Shown: positions 25,321 through 36,696 of the stretch, piece by piece
How the letters are laid out: every line of letters begins with the position of its first letter
How positions within the stretch are numbered: the first letter of the stretch is position 1
NCBI RefSeq assembly: GCF_905147045.1
Contig: NC_065901.1
Location: forward strand, 8,308,001-8,372,000
Direction: 5' to 3'
DNA length: 64,000 nt
Source of the DNA: Nymphalis io
Taxonomy: Eukaryota > Arthropoda > Insecta > Lepidoptera > Nymphalidae
The notes under the pieces: generated by a model
What the model was told of the DNA's origin: nothing
Seen by the model: only the letters and a program-made list of their open reading frames with translations
The model's database searches: none
Program-made: the position numbers and the translations under genes

Positions 25321-28130
25321 CGAGTACACGCTCACGCTGCCCACATTCTGTTCTGAAACCATGTTAGAACGCAATTTTAACGCTCCTCGTAGACATCGCA
25401 CTTACTTACTCTGCATACCGATAAAGGAAGGAAACGTGAACATAGTCTAGTTTTTATTCGACTGTCAACCACAATTTTGTTAAATCATACATATTTTTTA
25501 TGAAGAAATGAATTTCTAGAATTACGTTGGTAAGTACTTAGCTATTTTGTTTTACCATCACAATAACGCTGGATTACATGTTTACGACTAATAATAATAG
25601 TATTTACTGACCTGCTGTAATTAGGTAAGTATACATAAGTACGTAATAGAATTTAATGTGTTTGAACTTCTTTATCGGATTGCCTTTTTTTATGTTTTCA
25701 AAGAAGTTATAGTAACCTGATATTTTGTTTACACGTTTTGTCTGTTAGATAGATACATTGATAAAATTAAACAACGCTACAATTTTTTATGGCTAATTAT
25801 ATCCACTAAGTTTTTTAATGTTTTTTCTATTGATAAGCGTTGGATTACTACCTACCTATGTCCTTAATATTTATATGAAGTTGTTCTAATTGAAATAGAT
25901 ACGAATCACACCTCTAGCCTACTTACTATCTCTTAATAACAAATTGCTTGTAGATTATAGAAGTACCTAAGTTCTAAAACTTAAAACCAATTGTTTCTGA
26001 GTAATTTAATATACTCGTCACAAATTTGTTTAAATACGACTATTTATAAAAGCTTTTGTCATTGCTCTCATACGCAGAGTTTATAATTATTTTTTCATCT
26101 CAGACAACGGCCTTGACACAGACATGCGAGTGCCGTATCTGATTGAAGATCAGATAAATGAGAGCATTGTGACATTAAGATCGGTTCGGCTTAATTACCT
26201 GTAGCATAAAGGTAATATTTTTTTTTTCATTTTGTTTTATAGCTTTTATTTTTATAACGTATAAAATATTTATTTATTATTATAAGATGATGAAGAATGA
26301 TTAAAATAAATAACTGAATCGTAACACAAATACAAACTGAGATAGACTGTGCCTCTTTTCTCTAAAGTCGTTTAAATTACTGAACAACGTGTACGAGTTA
26401 TAGAGAAGCGTGAAAGGCGCAATACGAGCCCGCATATTAAGCGGGCGAATGCATGCGAATGGGTAAAGGGCGGCTCTCGGCATGCGGTACACATGCGGTC
26501 CAACGCATGCGAATAATAAATGCATGCCAGTGAGCTCCGAATACAAGTGGCTGGATATAAAGCGGGCGCATGTGAATAACAAGATACATGTAAAATGAGG
26601 ACGAATTGAAGAATTCATGATGTTGTAATGACTTGCATTTCCTCTTTTGTTTTTCTTAAGATATCAATTATTTATCATTAGAATAAATAAAGTCGCTAAT
26701 GTTAAATTGTGGATTTATCCCGAGTCTTAATTTGCACTAAATAATTATTATAATGCTCGCCTTGTTTAATATTAGTGTCTGATTAGTAAGGGGAAGTATG
26801 GCATTAAAGAACCATATATTATATTTACACATTGTTTATTTAAAACAGACTGTTATCCGCTCGGTTGGCTGGACGAAAATTAAATTTTAGTAATAACTTT
26901 TTTATGAATCATTAAATAAGTTCCCTCTCTCTATTTCACAGCATTATTGACTCCTGAGCCATTCATTACAATTCGTCGAGCGTTCGATAAGCAGATATTA
27001 AGATTAAAACGGGTTATAATTATCATTGTTTCTAGTATTACCTGATGATTATTACCTGCGAGCTGTGCTTAGAATAATAATATAAAATATTTAAATATAC
27101 ATATCTACCTGTGTATATATTATTTTTACTGTATACTAATAATGTTAAAAAACACCATACATATACGTAACTATTTATTTGTTACTTACCGCAAACCTTT
27201 TAAATAACTTTTTAAATAAAGAATAAAATTATTTTCTTTTTATTTCATTAATTTGATGTTCTTAACTACCTTATTCCTATACAGTCTCATTCATTCATTC
27301 CTCCTTACATAATCGACCTATCTACGCCTATAATGTGCTATAACTCTACTAATCACTACAAAGCACGCTGTGGGCGTGCAAGTGTGTCAATTGTGAGCAA
27401 TTGTACCGCGTGACGCGCCATTGTCTCGCGACGTCACACCGTAGTTCATTGTTTCTATTTCTTGTTTACCCACTCATTTATACTCAATATTAATATTTAC
27501 AATAACGCCTTCATATATATACATATCTACATTTTTTTATCGAATGAATTAATGTTATCCTCGTTGTACCTCGTAATACATTGGGTAAAAAAGGTTTCTT
27601 AAGGGATATCTGAAATGTTAATCTTTTTTTTTATATATATAAAATAACGACGGACGGACGAGCAAATGGGCCACGTGATGGTATATGGTCACCTCCGCCA
27701 TAGATATTGTCGCAATTTAAAACGTTACAACTCCACGCAAACAAAGTCACGGATGGTGCTCGTGGGTACTTAGAAATAGCGTTTAATGTATCCATGTATT
27801 AAAGCTCGTCATGTTTACGATGTACAGTACGTAGGTACATCGATAAATTCGGAAATGTTATGATGCGTACCCAGATTAGATAGCGAAGCATTTAATATTT
27901 ATAGACACTAAGCCCGCTAAGCCCGAAGCCCATTTAATGATGAAATCATAAAGTAAGAATAATTTTGTACGCACTATCCGTTTAACCTACTTGCTTACTG
28001 TTTCATAAGTAACAATCGCCGCCTAATTTCTATTCAAGTTGAACAAACATAATAGTCTTTCTCCACAGTTCCACAGTCAAGTGTAACAATTCGGCTTATT
28101 CAATAGGCAGAGAATAGGGTAGTGAGCGAC
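25321..28130. other. AT-rich intergenic DNA with a GCATGC cluster
   Basis: No gene recognised. Four GCATGC palindromes occur within 77 bp (26451, 26480, 26505 and 26522) plus ACATGCGG at 26491, flanked by two AAGCGGGCG words (about 26439 and 26559). A short LINE/SINE tail is at 27648-27725. The rest is plain AT-rich sequence. Confidence 0.5.
27648..27725 (-). mobile_element. 3' fragment of dispersed butterfly repeat (family B)
   Basis: Read on the minus strand it gives GCGGAGGTGACCATATACCATCACGTGGCCCATTTGCTCGTCC. This matches the distal part of the copies at 28975-29216 and 55341-55653 (GGTGACCACTTACCATCAGGTAGCC...GCTCGTCCGCC). Confidence 0.65.
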
Positions 28131-28500
28131 TGGCAACAGTTTGAGACTAGTGAGCAGCGACAATAGAACGAGACGCGGCGGGCGAACGATATGAAATTTC
28201 ATTAACGAGGGTCGGCGCGCACCACTCCACAAGACGGCGGGCAAACAGCGCGCGTGAACCCACGAATAATTCACACGCGAGCCCTACAAATAACGCTGCG
28301 ACCCCTCTCCCCGCGCGCCCCGCACCCACACGCCGCAAACTGAGTTATTTATCGCCCCCTCCGCCCTCGTAGCCGCGGGGACAGGAAATACCCGCACGTA
28401 TTTTTACTAGCGGCTGAGCAGCGCGCGAAACCTAGCGACATCTCTCGGGGGGCGAGAGCGGTATCAACTAGCGGCGAGTTCTACTCCACTTGACAGTCCT
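28130..28500. promoter_or_regulatory. GC-rich island, possible regulatory DNA
   Basis: CpG-dense stretch in AT-rich surroundings, with pyrimidine-rich runs near 28300-28370 and GGGGGGCGAGAGCGG near 28450. Open frames across it overlap on the same strand in different frames and resemble nothing known. Its role is inferred from composition only. Confidence 0.35.
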
Positions 28501-28974
28501 GCTGACTTATATCTAGGCTCACATCTCGAACGGACTAGTCACTTTACGCCTTATCAATTTACGAGTGCGCTTGAAGGCGCAAGTACATACTATATATTGT
28601 TGGTCCTACTAATGGACGTGTGTCATTATAACACATAATCATGGATGAAACATAATAGTGTGAAACGTGTTTTTCAATAACATTAAATAACATTCGCACT
28701 TCGAAACTCGAGTGTCGAACTCGTTTAGACATTTTAATAAGCAGTTAAATTAATGTTCTAATTATCGAGCACCAATACTGAGGATGTAACCAATTATGAA
28801 AATTATTTATGTTGCGTAAATCAAAAAAATATGATAAAAGTTAGTTTAATTCTACGTGCGTTTACTATTAATTAATAGCTGTATCAGTTTAAATAGAGAC
28901 ATTAAATTTTCTTATACAAGTAAATAATAAAAACGATGACATTGAAATACTAATATAATAAATGATGACATTGA

Positions 28975-29216
28975 AGTGGTGTTAGGAGTTTGTGTAAGCC
29001 CGTCTGGGTAGATTGTGGTACCACCCACTTGTTAGATATTATGCTGCTAAGCAGCAACACTTAGTATTGTTGCATTCCGGGTTGAAAGGTGAGTGAGCCA
29101 GTGTCATTGCAGACACAAGGGACATAACATCCTCGTTCTCAAGGTTGGTGGCGCGGTGGTGTCCACTTAATCTCAGGTGGCCCATTTGCCCGTTCACCTA
29201 CATATAATATAAAAAA
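28975..29216 (+). mobile_element. Dispersed butterfly repeat, family B (LINE/SINE 3' tail)
   Basis: Shows the family order: GTGTAAGCCCGTCTGGGTAG, ACCACCCACTTGTTAGATATT, a GTATTGTTGCATTCCGGGTTGAAAGGTGAGTGAGCCAGTGT block, ACAAGGGACATAACATC, GGTTGGTGGCGCGGTGG, a CACTTA...AGGTGGCCCAT end and an A-rich tail. Other copies are at 41752-41993, 50590-50752 (minus), 55341-55653, 57329-57400 and 62575-62820 (minus). The family is common in nymphalid genomes as I recall; it has no coding capacity here. Confidence 0.8.
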
Positions 29217-29673
29217 CTAACTTTTTTAATATTGATAATAACGTCCGTAATTGTAATATGATACTAACACATGTTCAGTATGACTTAAGTTTAACTTAAG
29301 TGATTACTTATCTTTTTGAAACTAAAGTAGAACAAGTACAAGTAAAGAGCCGCGTTTGTCTAATAGATAGCTGAAATGATTCTGAACTGATAGAGCTAAG
29401 TATCCACCGTGACTACATTTGAAAGATCTCATGCAACGCTTTCCCATAACTGACCGCAAATACACCATGACACACAAGTTATTTGATACACTATTTTCAC
29501 AAATTGTTACAGCTAATAAATGGACAATCGACTTTTATTTTCAAGAAATGTTCAATATTTAGATAGAAAGTTATGGTTTTCGGGAAATTTTTATCTTATT
29601 TAACCTATTTAATATAGACAAAAAAATAAAATCATATTTCTGACCGTTTTTATTAAATTACTAAAGATAATTA

Positions 29674-29739
29674 ACTCCTAACCTTCTCCTCAAAAAGGGA
29701 GAGGAGGCCTTAGCCCAGCAGTGGGACATTTACAGGCTG
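29674..29739 (+). mobile_element. 66-bp 5'-truncated SINE tail with 16-bp target duplication
   Basis: The insert holds only the end of the SINE seen at 61391-61680 (TCCTCAAAAAGGGAGAGG...GACATTTACAGGCTG). It is bounded by the exact 16-bp duplication TTACTAAAGATAATTA at 29658-29673 and 29740-29755. The clean duplication shows that it arrived by target-primed insertion as a severely truncated copy. Confidence 0.9.
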
Positions 29740-30092
29740 TTACTAAAGATAATTATTTAACTCAGATCAGAAAGTTGACCGTTTCTTATTAATAAATTTA
29801 ATAAAAATACTAAACATTTAAACATTATGGATTTACTCAATCTAGCCATTAATCGGTTGAACTCGCGACCACAATAAAGCTTGCTGCGCTCACGTTTATT
29901 ATCCGCGCAGGTGTGACATTCACTTACCTGCTTTTAATCATTTAGGGTAACAAATGACTACTTACTCGTACTTTAAATGTTGCCGACTAAGAAACAAAAA
30001 CTAATTAGAAAATTGCGTTTGTGTTATTTAATTGAATGGCTATTTAATAATTTAATTCTCAAATTTTTAATAAAAATTATTATTTATATTTT

Positions 30093-30217
30093 TTTTATAT
30101 GCGCCGGGAGGGCAAATGACTCTACTCCACCTGATGGTAAGTGGTAGTAGAGTCCAAACGCAACGACGGCCAGTACAGTCGAGAAGAATGTTCTGCACTA
30201 GCCGCCTTCGCCTTGCA
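30093..30217 (-). mobile_element. Dispersed lepidopteran repeat, family D fragment
   Basis: Plus-strand text runs TTTTTTTATATGCGCCGGGAGGGCAAATGACTC, then the CTGATGGTAAGTGG block, then ACGACGGCCAGTACAGTC and GCCGCCTTCGCCTTGCAT. This is a combination I recall as a common moth and butterfly repeat. The T-rich left end suggests the tail is on that side (minus orientation). Single copy in this window. Confidence 0.55.
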
Positions 30218-30218
30218 T

Positions 30219-30254
30219 AAAACTAAATGTAATACATATATTACATTTAGTTTT
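30219..30254. repeat. Perfect 15-bp inverted repeat with 6-nt loop
   Basis: AAAACTAAATGTAAT (30219-30233), loop ACATAT, and ATTACATTTAGTTTT (30240-30254). It abuts the right end of the family D repeat and could be a foldback formed at that junction. Confidence 0.85.
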
Positions 30255-31789
30255 ACTCTTTAAGGCAATGATAAAAATAAGAAATTGACTTCTTAATATA
30301 ACAGTACCTACCTAATACATTCATAAGGAATAGTAATTAGTACGTACATAGGTATGGGTGACATGCAGTCGATATTTTAGTAATTATATAATACACATAA
30401 TTACGACAATTAAAAACTTCTCGTTTAGACAAACAGCTCTGTCTGATTAACAGTTTTAGAACACTGTTAAAATTTAACATTGCGTCCTCAAGTGTCTAGA
30501 TATATGTACATAAGTGGCAAGTATGGGACTGCAACTGTGTCAATTGTACGCAATTGTCGCCTGAGCTTTATTGTCTCGGGCTGTTGAAGAGCAAGGAGCT
30601 ACGAGCGACGTATCGTCGAGCCAACAATTGAGCTGTTTGTTCAATTTATAAAGCCAACTTCTTCACATGGCATCCGAATTACATGTGCCTAATGACGCAT
30701 AGAGCGCTCTTATACTTGTCATAAGAGTCGTAAACTTTACTAGCACATTAACACTGGAGTATTTCGTCATGCGTGGCAACATCTAAAAAACAAATTATAT
30801 TTGGATACACATACTTTGTACAAAACAGGAAAATTAACAATTGATAAAAATATTATTAGGTGGGTACATACATACTGAAAACATTAATTGATTTCTCATG
30901 TTTCCTTAAACAAATATGCATCGTTGTTTTAAACAAGAAAATAGTATTTGCAAAACAAACCGATACTTGTCCGACGGAGACATATGCGGTGCACTTTATG
31001 CGATGTGAGTAATAGCTAAACAAAGTCTGGAGTTACTGCAAAACTACGTAATGTCAGCTCAGCGTTTCTGAGCGAAGATGATTTACTTTTGCAATAAAAC
31101 ACACAAACTTTTATTCAAACTTCCACAATGAGAACACGAAATCCAACAATAATAAGATCGAAAGAACTGAACGTTAAAATAGTAAAAGTTCAAACGTAAT
31201 AACAACTTAGTTGATGTCTAGTTTTGTTCATGGCTTCATCCATGTTGAATGGGTTTGATTGCACCACTTTTATTCGTTGACTATCGACTTCGAAATTGAT
31301 ATTCATCCCTTCTTCTTTAGATAAAGTATATACACATAAATATAGGTATACAAATATTTAAAGCAATTACTTTTAATATATTTTTTATTATGATTATGAA
31401 TATTATATTTTTAGGATAAAATATAGTATGATTATGGAAAATAAATAGTTTCAGTATTCGTTTTTACGCGGCGGCTATGAGTTCAATATGAGTCATTGTT
31501 TAAGTCTGAAGCTAAGGAATATCACTATTTGTGGTTTACACGAGTTGTTTTGCGTGTCAATTAGTGGCTTTAATTTAATAAATGTGCGCCCAACGGAAGC
31601 ACATTTAGAGATTATACGAAGGTTAATTGTAGTAGAAAATTTAGTAATAGGTAACTAGTAATAGGTACCTAAGTTATTTTTGCGTTTAATTTGATAGGAA
31701 TCGCTGGATTGTACTCACTAGGTATGTAGGTTAAGTGGCGCACGTTAAGGTTATCGAAACAATCGTAATAAATTAAAAACAAAATCCGT

Positions 31790-32250
31790 GCTCCCTGTTG
31801 TAGAGTGGCGAGTGGCGAGGGCGTCGGAGCGCGGTAGCGGCTCACCCCCATTTTTTGCGGGTAGGTAACGTGCTCGGTGACACCTCGCGCGGGTCAAGTG
31901 CGGGCCGGGGTGGGGGCGGAGAGGGGAGCGCTAATTCCGTGCGCGTGACCGCACCCCCGTCTCTCCCGCACCCCGCTCTCGTCCTCTTCGTTTTCCCGCC
32001 GGATTTGCGTTCATGCAGTAAAATAAAAAGGGCGATTTGGCGCCCTCCATCGCCGTTGCCCGATTAGCGGCGCCCGGGGAAATTAAAAGTATTTTATTCC
32101 AGCATTTATTCCCTTTTTGTTTGTGTTGAATAATGTGAGCGTCGTGCGGTGTGTCCGACACGCGCGTCGCTGTATGACGGATGAAAACATATTGATAGCC
32201 GTGTACGCTAGCGCGAGATGCTCGCTCTTCGATTGCGGGCTTATAGCGGA
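31790..32250. promoter_or_regulatory. CpG-rich island, possible regulatory DNA
   Basis: Dense GC with G-rich (31900-31930) and C-rich (31950-31980) runs in otherwise AT-rich DNA. It includes GGCGCCCTCC and GGCGCCCGGGG words around an inverted GGGCGATTTGGCGCCC segment. No coding exon recognised. Function is inferred from composition. Confidence 0.35.
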
Positions 32251-34429
32251 TGTAATAAATTTGACACCGCTGATTTTTTTTGATTTGATTTGAATATGAA
32301 ATAACCTTTTAAAATGTTTTAACGCAATTTGTTTAAATTTATAGATACACGTTTTTATTAATATTCTCACGTCTAATTTGGGTAGTTTGGACATGTCGTA
32401 TTGAAAATAAAAAAATAACATGAATATAGAAAACACAATTAATTATTAATAGCTTAAGCCATTTTATTGAAACATATCATACGCCGATTTCAATGTAATT
32501 ATTTTATTATTGTCCCTATATATACATTAAGCCCCTGAATCTCGTATTCGAGCAAGAAATTAAGTTCATTAGTTTACGTATTGCACCCCTGTCGTAAGTC
32601 CCCTAACTCTCCAAGGGACGTTGGTACTGATTTTTCTCATTTATCCGCGCCGCTTCGTCGGATCAAATTCGGCTAGATACCATTAACAACGTTTCACTTC
32701 CCGTCAAATTATATTAAAGTAGGAGTGTATTTAGTTTCAGTTTGTCCTCTTCACGAGGTTGGTGAAGTATTTCATTTTAAATTGATATTGAATAGTGATT
32801 TAAGAATTGTTTTTCGTTTGTAACTCATGCGTTTATCTTACGTCTGGTTTTATTTTTGAGACACATTTGGCTCTAGGCTTTTACGGTGGTTATATTATTT
32901 ATTGAACATTATATTGTAATTAAAATTCACGTAATCAATGAAGAAGATAATTAGACTTTCCTAAAAATTGATAGTGATAGATAATGAAACATAATTTATC
33001 ACATTTTCTTTAATCATTTATTTCTTTGTGTCTCATTTTTTAAATATTATTTGTGTTAGGGTCAGATAAGTGAATTTACACAGGACCGGACTCGCTTGCC
33101 GCATGTGTTCAAACAAAACAGCCCTTCGTGTATTTTTGCATTGCTTAAACAAATAACAGAGACTTGCGCGCACGTTGTTTAATATATTTAAGTATATTTA
33201 CAAATAGGTATAAATATTAAAAAAAAATACTATGGTATGTTTAGTTTTTATGTGTCTGTCTTTTGGATTTAGAATATTACCCATTTAATGGTGCCCTAAA
33301 TTTTTTCTTAATTAAATTTAAGTCGGCAACATATAGGCAGGTAACATTTTATATTAACTTGTTACAAGTTCTTTCTTAATTTTAACTTTGTGATAATATT
33401 TTGTAAATATTTTTCTTTAATAAGCCTACCTAAGCGTATATGTGAACAACTATTGTTAGTTAGCGCGATTTAGCCAGCTATTTATTTACCTACTGTAAAT
33501 TATATAACTGACAATACCTACCTACATTAAATGCGAAAATAGCTTTTCTTTCTCTTTGTTACCTTATCCCACCCAAAATACAGAACCGATCGTAATCAAA
33601 TTTGACATTAAGGGAGCTTGGAACAGGCTACTTCGCCTTGCCTAGAATAGACTAGAATCGCAAAGAATATTAAGTGGGTTCTTCTTAACATTTAAAAGTT
33701 TATTTTAGTAACAGAATACAATAATTATTTAATTTAAAATGTACAATACCGCTCATAATAAATAAAGGAAGTAAGTTTATTCGTACCATAACGTAAACAA
33801 TTACTTATTAAAAATGACGTTGTTATACAAGTACAATCGTGACTCAAAAATCTGACACCGCTTAACGAGTTTAATAAGCAAATAGAGCGCAGTGACACGA
33901 CTGGCCCTTTAGGACCGTCACGTGAGCAAGGGGCGCCCTAATATTTCCGTCGCTACCCCAACGATCCCTTTCATTGAATCAAAAATACCTATAATCACGA
34001 TCTAGTAGACGTGTTCAAAGGACCCCACTTTATTACCGCTCGTTTGTTATTTTTTCCTCTTAAAGAAGTTAAATTGTTTTTATAAAAGAATATGCTTTGT
34101 CCTCTGTCTCCTCTATTAACGTAATAAAGCACCAAGATTAAGCTATTTCATAAGTTTAATACGTAATCATATCCTATATTTTTTATTTAATTTCATAGTT
34201 ACGTATCTATAAACTTATATTTATTTTAATGCTTGTAAAGTTTATGTAGGTAGATAGAAGTGGATCTGCCTATACATATTATTCAAACTAAACAAATATT
34301 TTATTTGGTATATGAGTGGATTGGTGTTTATTTTCTCGGTGATCTGCTGGTAAGACGCCCACACTGAACAAACAAAAAGCGTAATATTGCAACAGCAATA
34401 TATTGCAAACATCGAATGCCGCGGCCGCA
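32251..34429. other. AT-rich intergenic DNA
   Basis: No gene, SINE or LINE recognised. Frames in this stretch are short and stop-rich. A slightly GC-richer segment lies around 33860-33980. Confidence 0.45.
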
Positions 34430-35105
34430 TGCACCTCGTAGAGCTATGAAAATGTCGTGCCTCAGCACAACAGTTGACTCGGAACAGCCATACACACACG
34501 TACCGTATACGCTGAACTTACTACAATAAAGGCAGGAGAGCATAGCGGGGTGAGCCGGGGGGCGGGAGCCGTTGTGACGAGACGATGCAGTTTGCACCGC
34601 GGCCTCTTCCAACCTTCATCAACTTGCGCCCGTGTTCTTGGGAATCGTTTTAAATTCAAGAGCCGCAGAGCACTTTGCGAGCGACAATCTGCCTTATTTA
34701 CTAGCCTTACGTACGAAAATGACATCAGCAGGATGCCATAAGTCATTTCGAAAACGACCGCGTAGACACGATCGCGAAACTTGAAACCCTAGGCGAGCCA
34801 CGGAAAGTTGAGAATCGTATAAATAATTCAAAAACAGCAGGCGACCTGGGTGTGAGTGCGGAGGTGAGAAATACATTAGTGGTACCGTTTTCCATTGGTC
34901 GTTGCTCCTGTGTTGATATTAAGCAGTCCACGTGGACTGTTCCGCGGTTGCTTGTCTCGTTTTTTTCGGCGGGTGGCTCGCTATCCATCCCATTCTAATC
35001 TACAACGAAACGTGGAATGTCATGTCCGGAGTCGTTCAGAAAGTCGTGAGCGTGCATCGTGCTTCGAACTTCGTCCGTATTGCTAAAGGAATTATGTTTA
35101 AACAG
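34430..35105 (+). promoter_or_regulatory. Promoter-like island with E-box palindrome and candidate first exon
   Basis: Moderately GC-rich. A CCAAT-type ATTGG is at 34894, followed 26 bp later by palindrome copy 3 (34924-34939). Downstream lies a stop-free stretch to a donor-like TTTAAACAG|GTGAAA at 35105/35106. The frame there includes an ATG at 35021 (M-S-G-V-V-Q-K-V-V-S) but resembles no protein I know. It may be a non-coding first exon. No suitable acceptor was seen just before the Pmvk ATG, so I do not assign it to that gene. Confidence 0.4.
34924..34939. promoter_or_regulatory. 16-bp E-box palindrome CAGTCCACGTGGACTG, copy 3
   Basis: Identical to copy 1 (24643-24658), including the TTCCG that follows, although 10.3 kb away. 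An ATTGG element lies nearby, as at the other site. Confidence 0.6.
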
Positions 35106-36616
35106 GTGAAAATTTAAATTTAAGTCGAATGCCTTCCTATTATGGTTTATATTTGTATAAACTTTTTTGTGTTTATAATTTTTTAAGCATCGCGTATTGA
35201 TAAGCATTTTTAAGTCAATTAAGGTTGTAAGCTAAAAGCGGTTGTTGCTACATTTAAATTATCGTCCGGCATTCAAATAACGCCATTTTTTCGTGTCGGC
35301 ACGATTTTATTTATAGTTATGTGTTATGGTGAATATAATAATGCAGTGTGGGCGATACGATACGTCCCATATCGAATTCAAATATAGGGTAGATATTTTG
35401 TTGTGGTTGAATAAAGTAATATCCATGTAAGAATTTTAAGCTTTTTTCACTGTTAATGTAACAGGTACTATAATATAATACTTATTATTGTATAAAAATA
35501 TAATATGTAGCTACCTATATATTTATTTTATTTCCGGTGACAATCACCCCTAAGGATAGATAAACTCATTATCTACTTATTCTCATTAAAAGACAGATTT
35601 AAATGTTTTAGTTAAAAATGTAATGTAAGCAAATGTTAATAATATAAGAATAGTACATACTTATTATGTTGTGTTTAAAAAATACTTATTAAAATGTTAT
35701 CAATTCAAGAACATTTTACGTTATTAAAAAAGAGACGTAAAAATCGTCAAATTTTTCTCCCCATCAAAGAGTAAGGAAACTTCCTTTGGAGGTTCCCCGC
35801 AATTGACAAATAAAGTAAAATATGATATATCTTGTTCCAATAATTACGACTTTTATTATTTTTATAAAAAGCTTAAGTATCTTGCGCCACCTAGTTTATT
35901 TCATTAAAAAAGCTTAATATTACAACCAGACGACGACGAAATTATCGTCACAATATTTAAATTGCAACGCCATCTATAAATTAGTATTTGAACAAAGATC
36001 GCGCCACCTTTTGAGAAAGTCTTGAAAACATAAATGACGTTTAGTAACAGTTCTAAAAAGAAAATAAAGATGGCATTATAATCATTTTAATTATAAAGAA
36101 TGTTATTTGCTTATAACAAAATCTACATTTTACATAAATATAATACCAATAATGTAAAAAGAAAAGTTTTTTTTGTTTTTTACTAATCTCTGCGTAAAAA
36201 TAACTAGGTATATATAATGTATATCATTATGATAATGTTTTTGTTGATAAAAAATGTTTGGGATAAAGTGTTCTGCAAGTTTATCACAGTACTTAATGTA
36301 TATCTACACATGTTCTATCTTTGATTAAAATTATTTTGTTCTATGCATTTTTGTAGATAAAAATAGTGTATAACTAAAATAATATAAAACGTAATGGTTA
36401 TTTACTCTGTGGTATAACTTGTAGTTTAACGATTGGCACTTCAATTTGAGTTTCTCTGTTTATGGTATATTGTGTTAAAAAACTTAAAAAAACATTAAAA
36501 AGAGGTTGTATGACTTGTATAAAAAATAACTACTAATATTGTTGTATTTTTTCAATAAATATGAAATAATAGAATATACCTTATTTGCTTTTATTTTTTA
36601 TATTTTCACATAAATA
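35106..36616. other. AT-rich region upstream of phosphomevalonate kinase
   Basis: No coding exon recognised. Two GCGCCACCT words (35884 and 36001) and an AACGCCATCT word (about 35967) recur within 130 bp and could be factor sites. The Pmvk promoter and 5' UTR must lie in this stretch, but no TATA or initiator can be assigned with confidence. Confidence 0.4.
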
Positions 36617-36696
36617 ATGACTCCAAAAGTAATTTTATTATTTAGTGGTAAAAGGAAATGCGGTAAAGACTTTTTAACAGATCATTTAAAAACAAG
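36617..36696 (+). CDS. Pmvk: Pmvk exon 1 (phosphate-binding loop)
   Basis: 80 nt, ATG at 36617, ends AAA-ACA-AG before donor GTAATA. It carries the glycine/lysine loop GKRKCGKD that binds ATP phosphates. This exon is too short to show as an open frame. No upstream in-frame extension looks coding. Confidence 0.93.
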
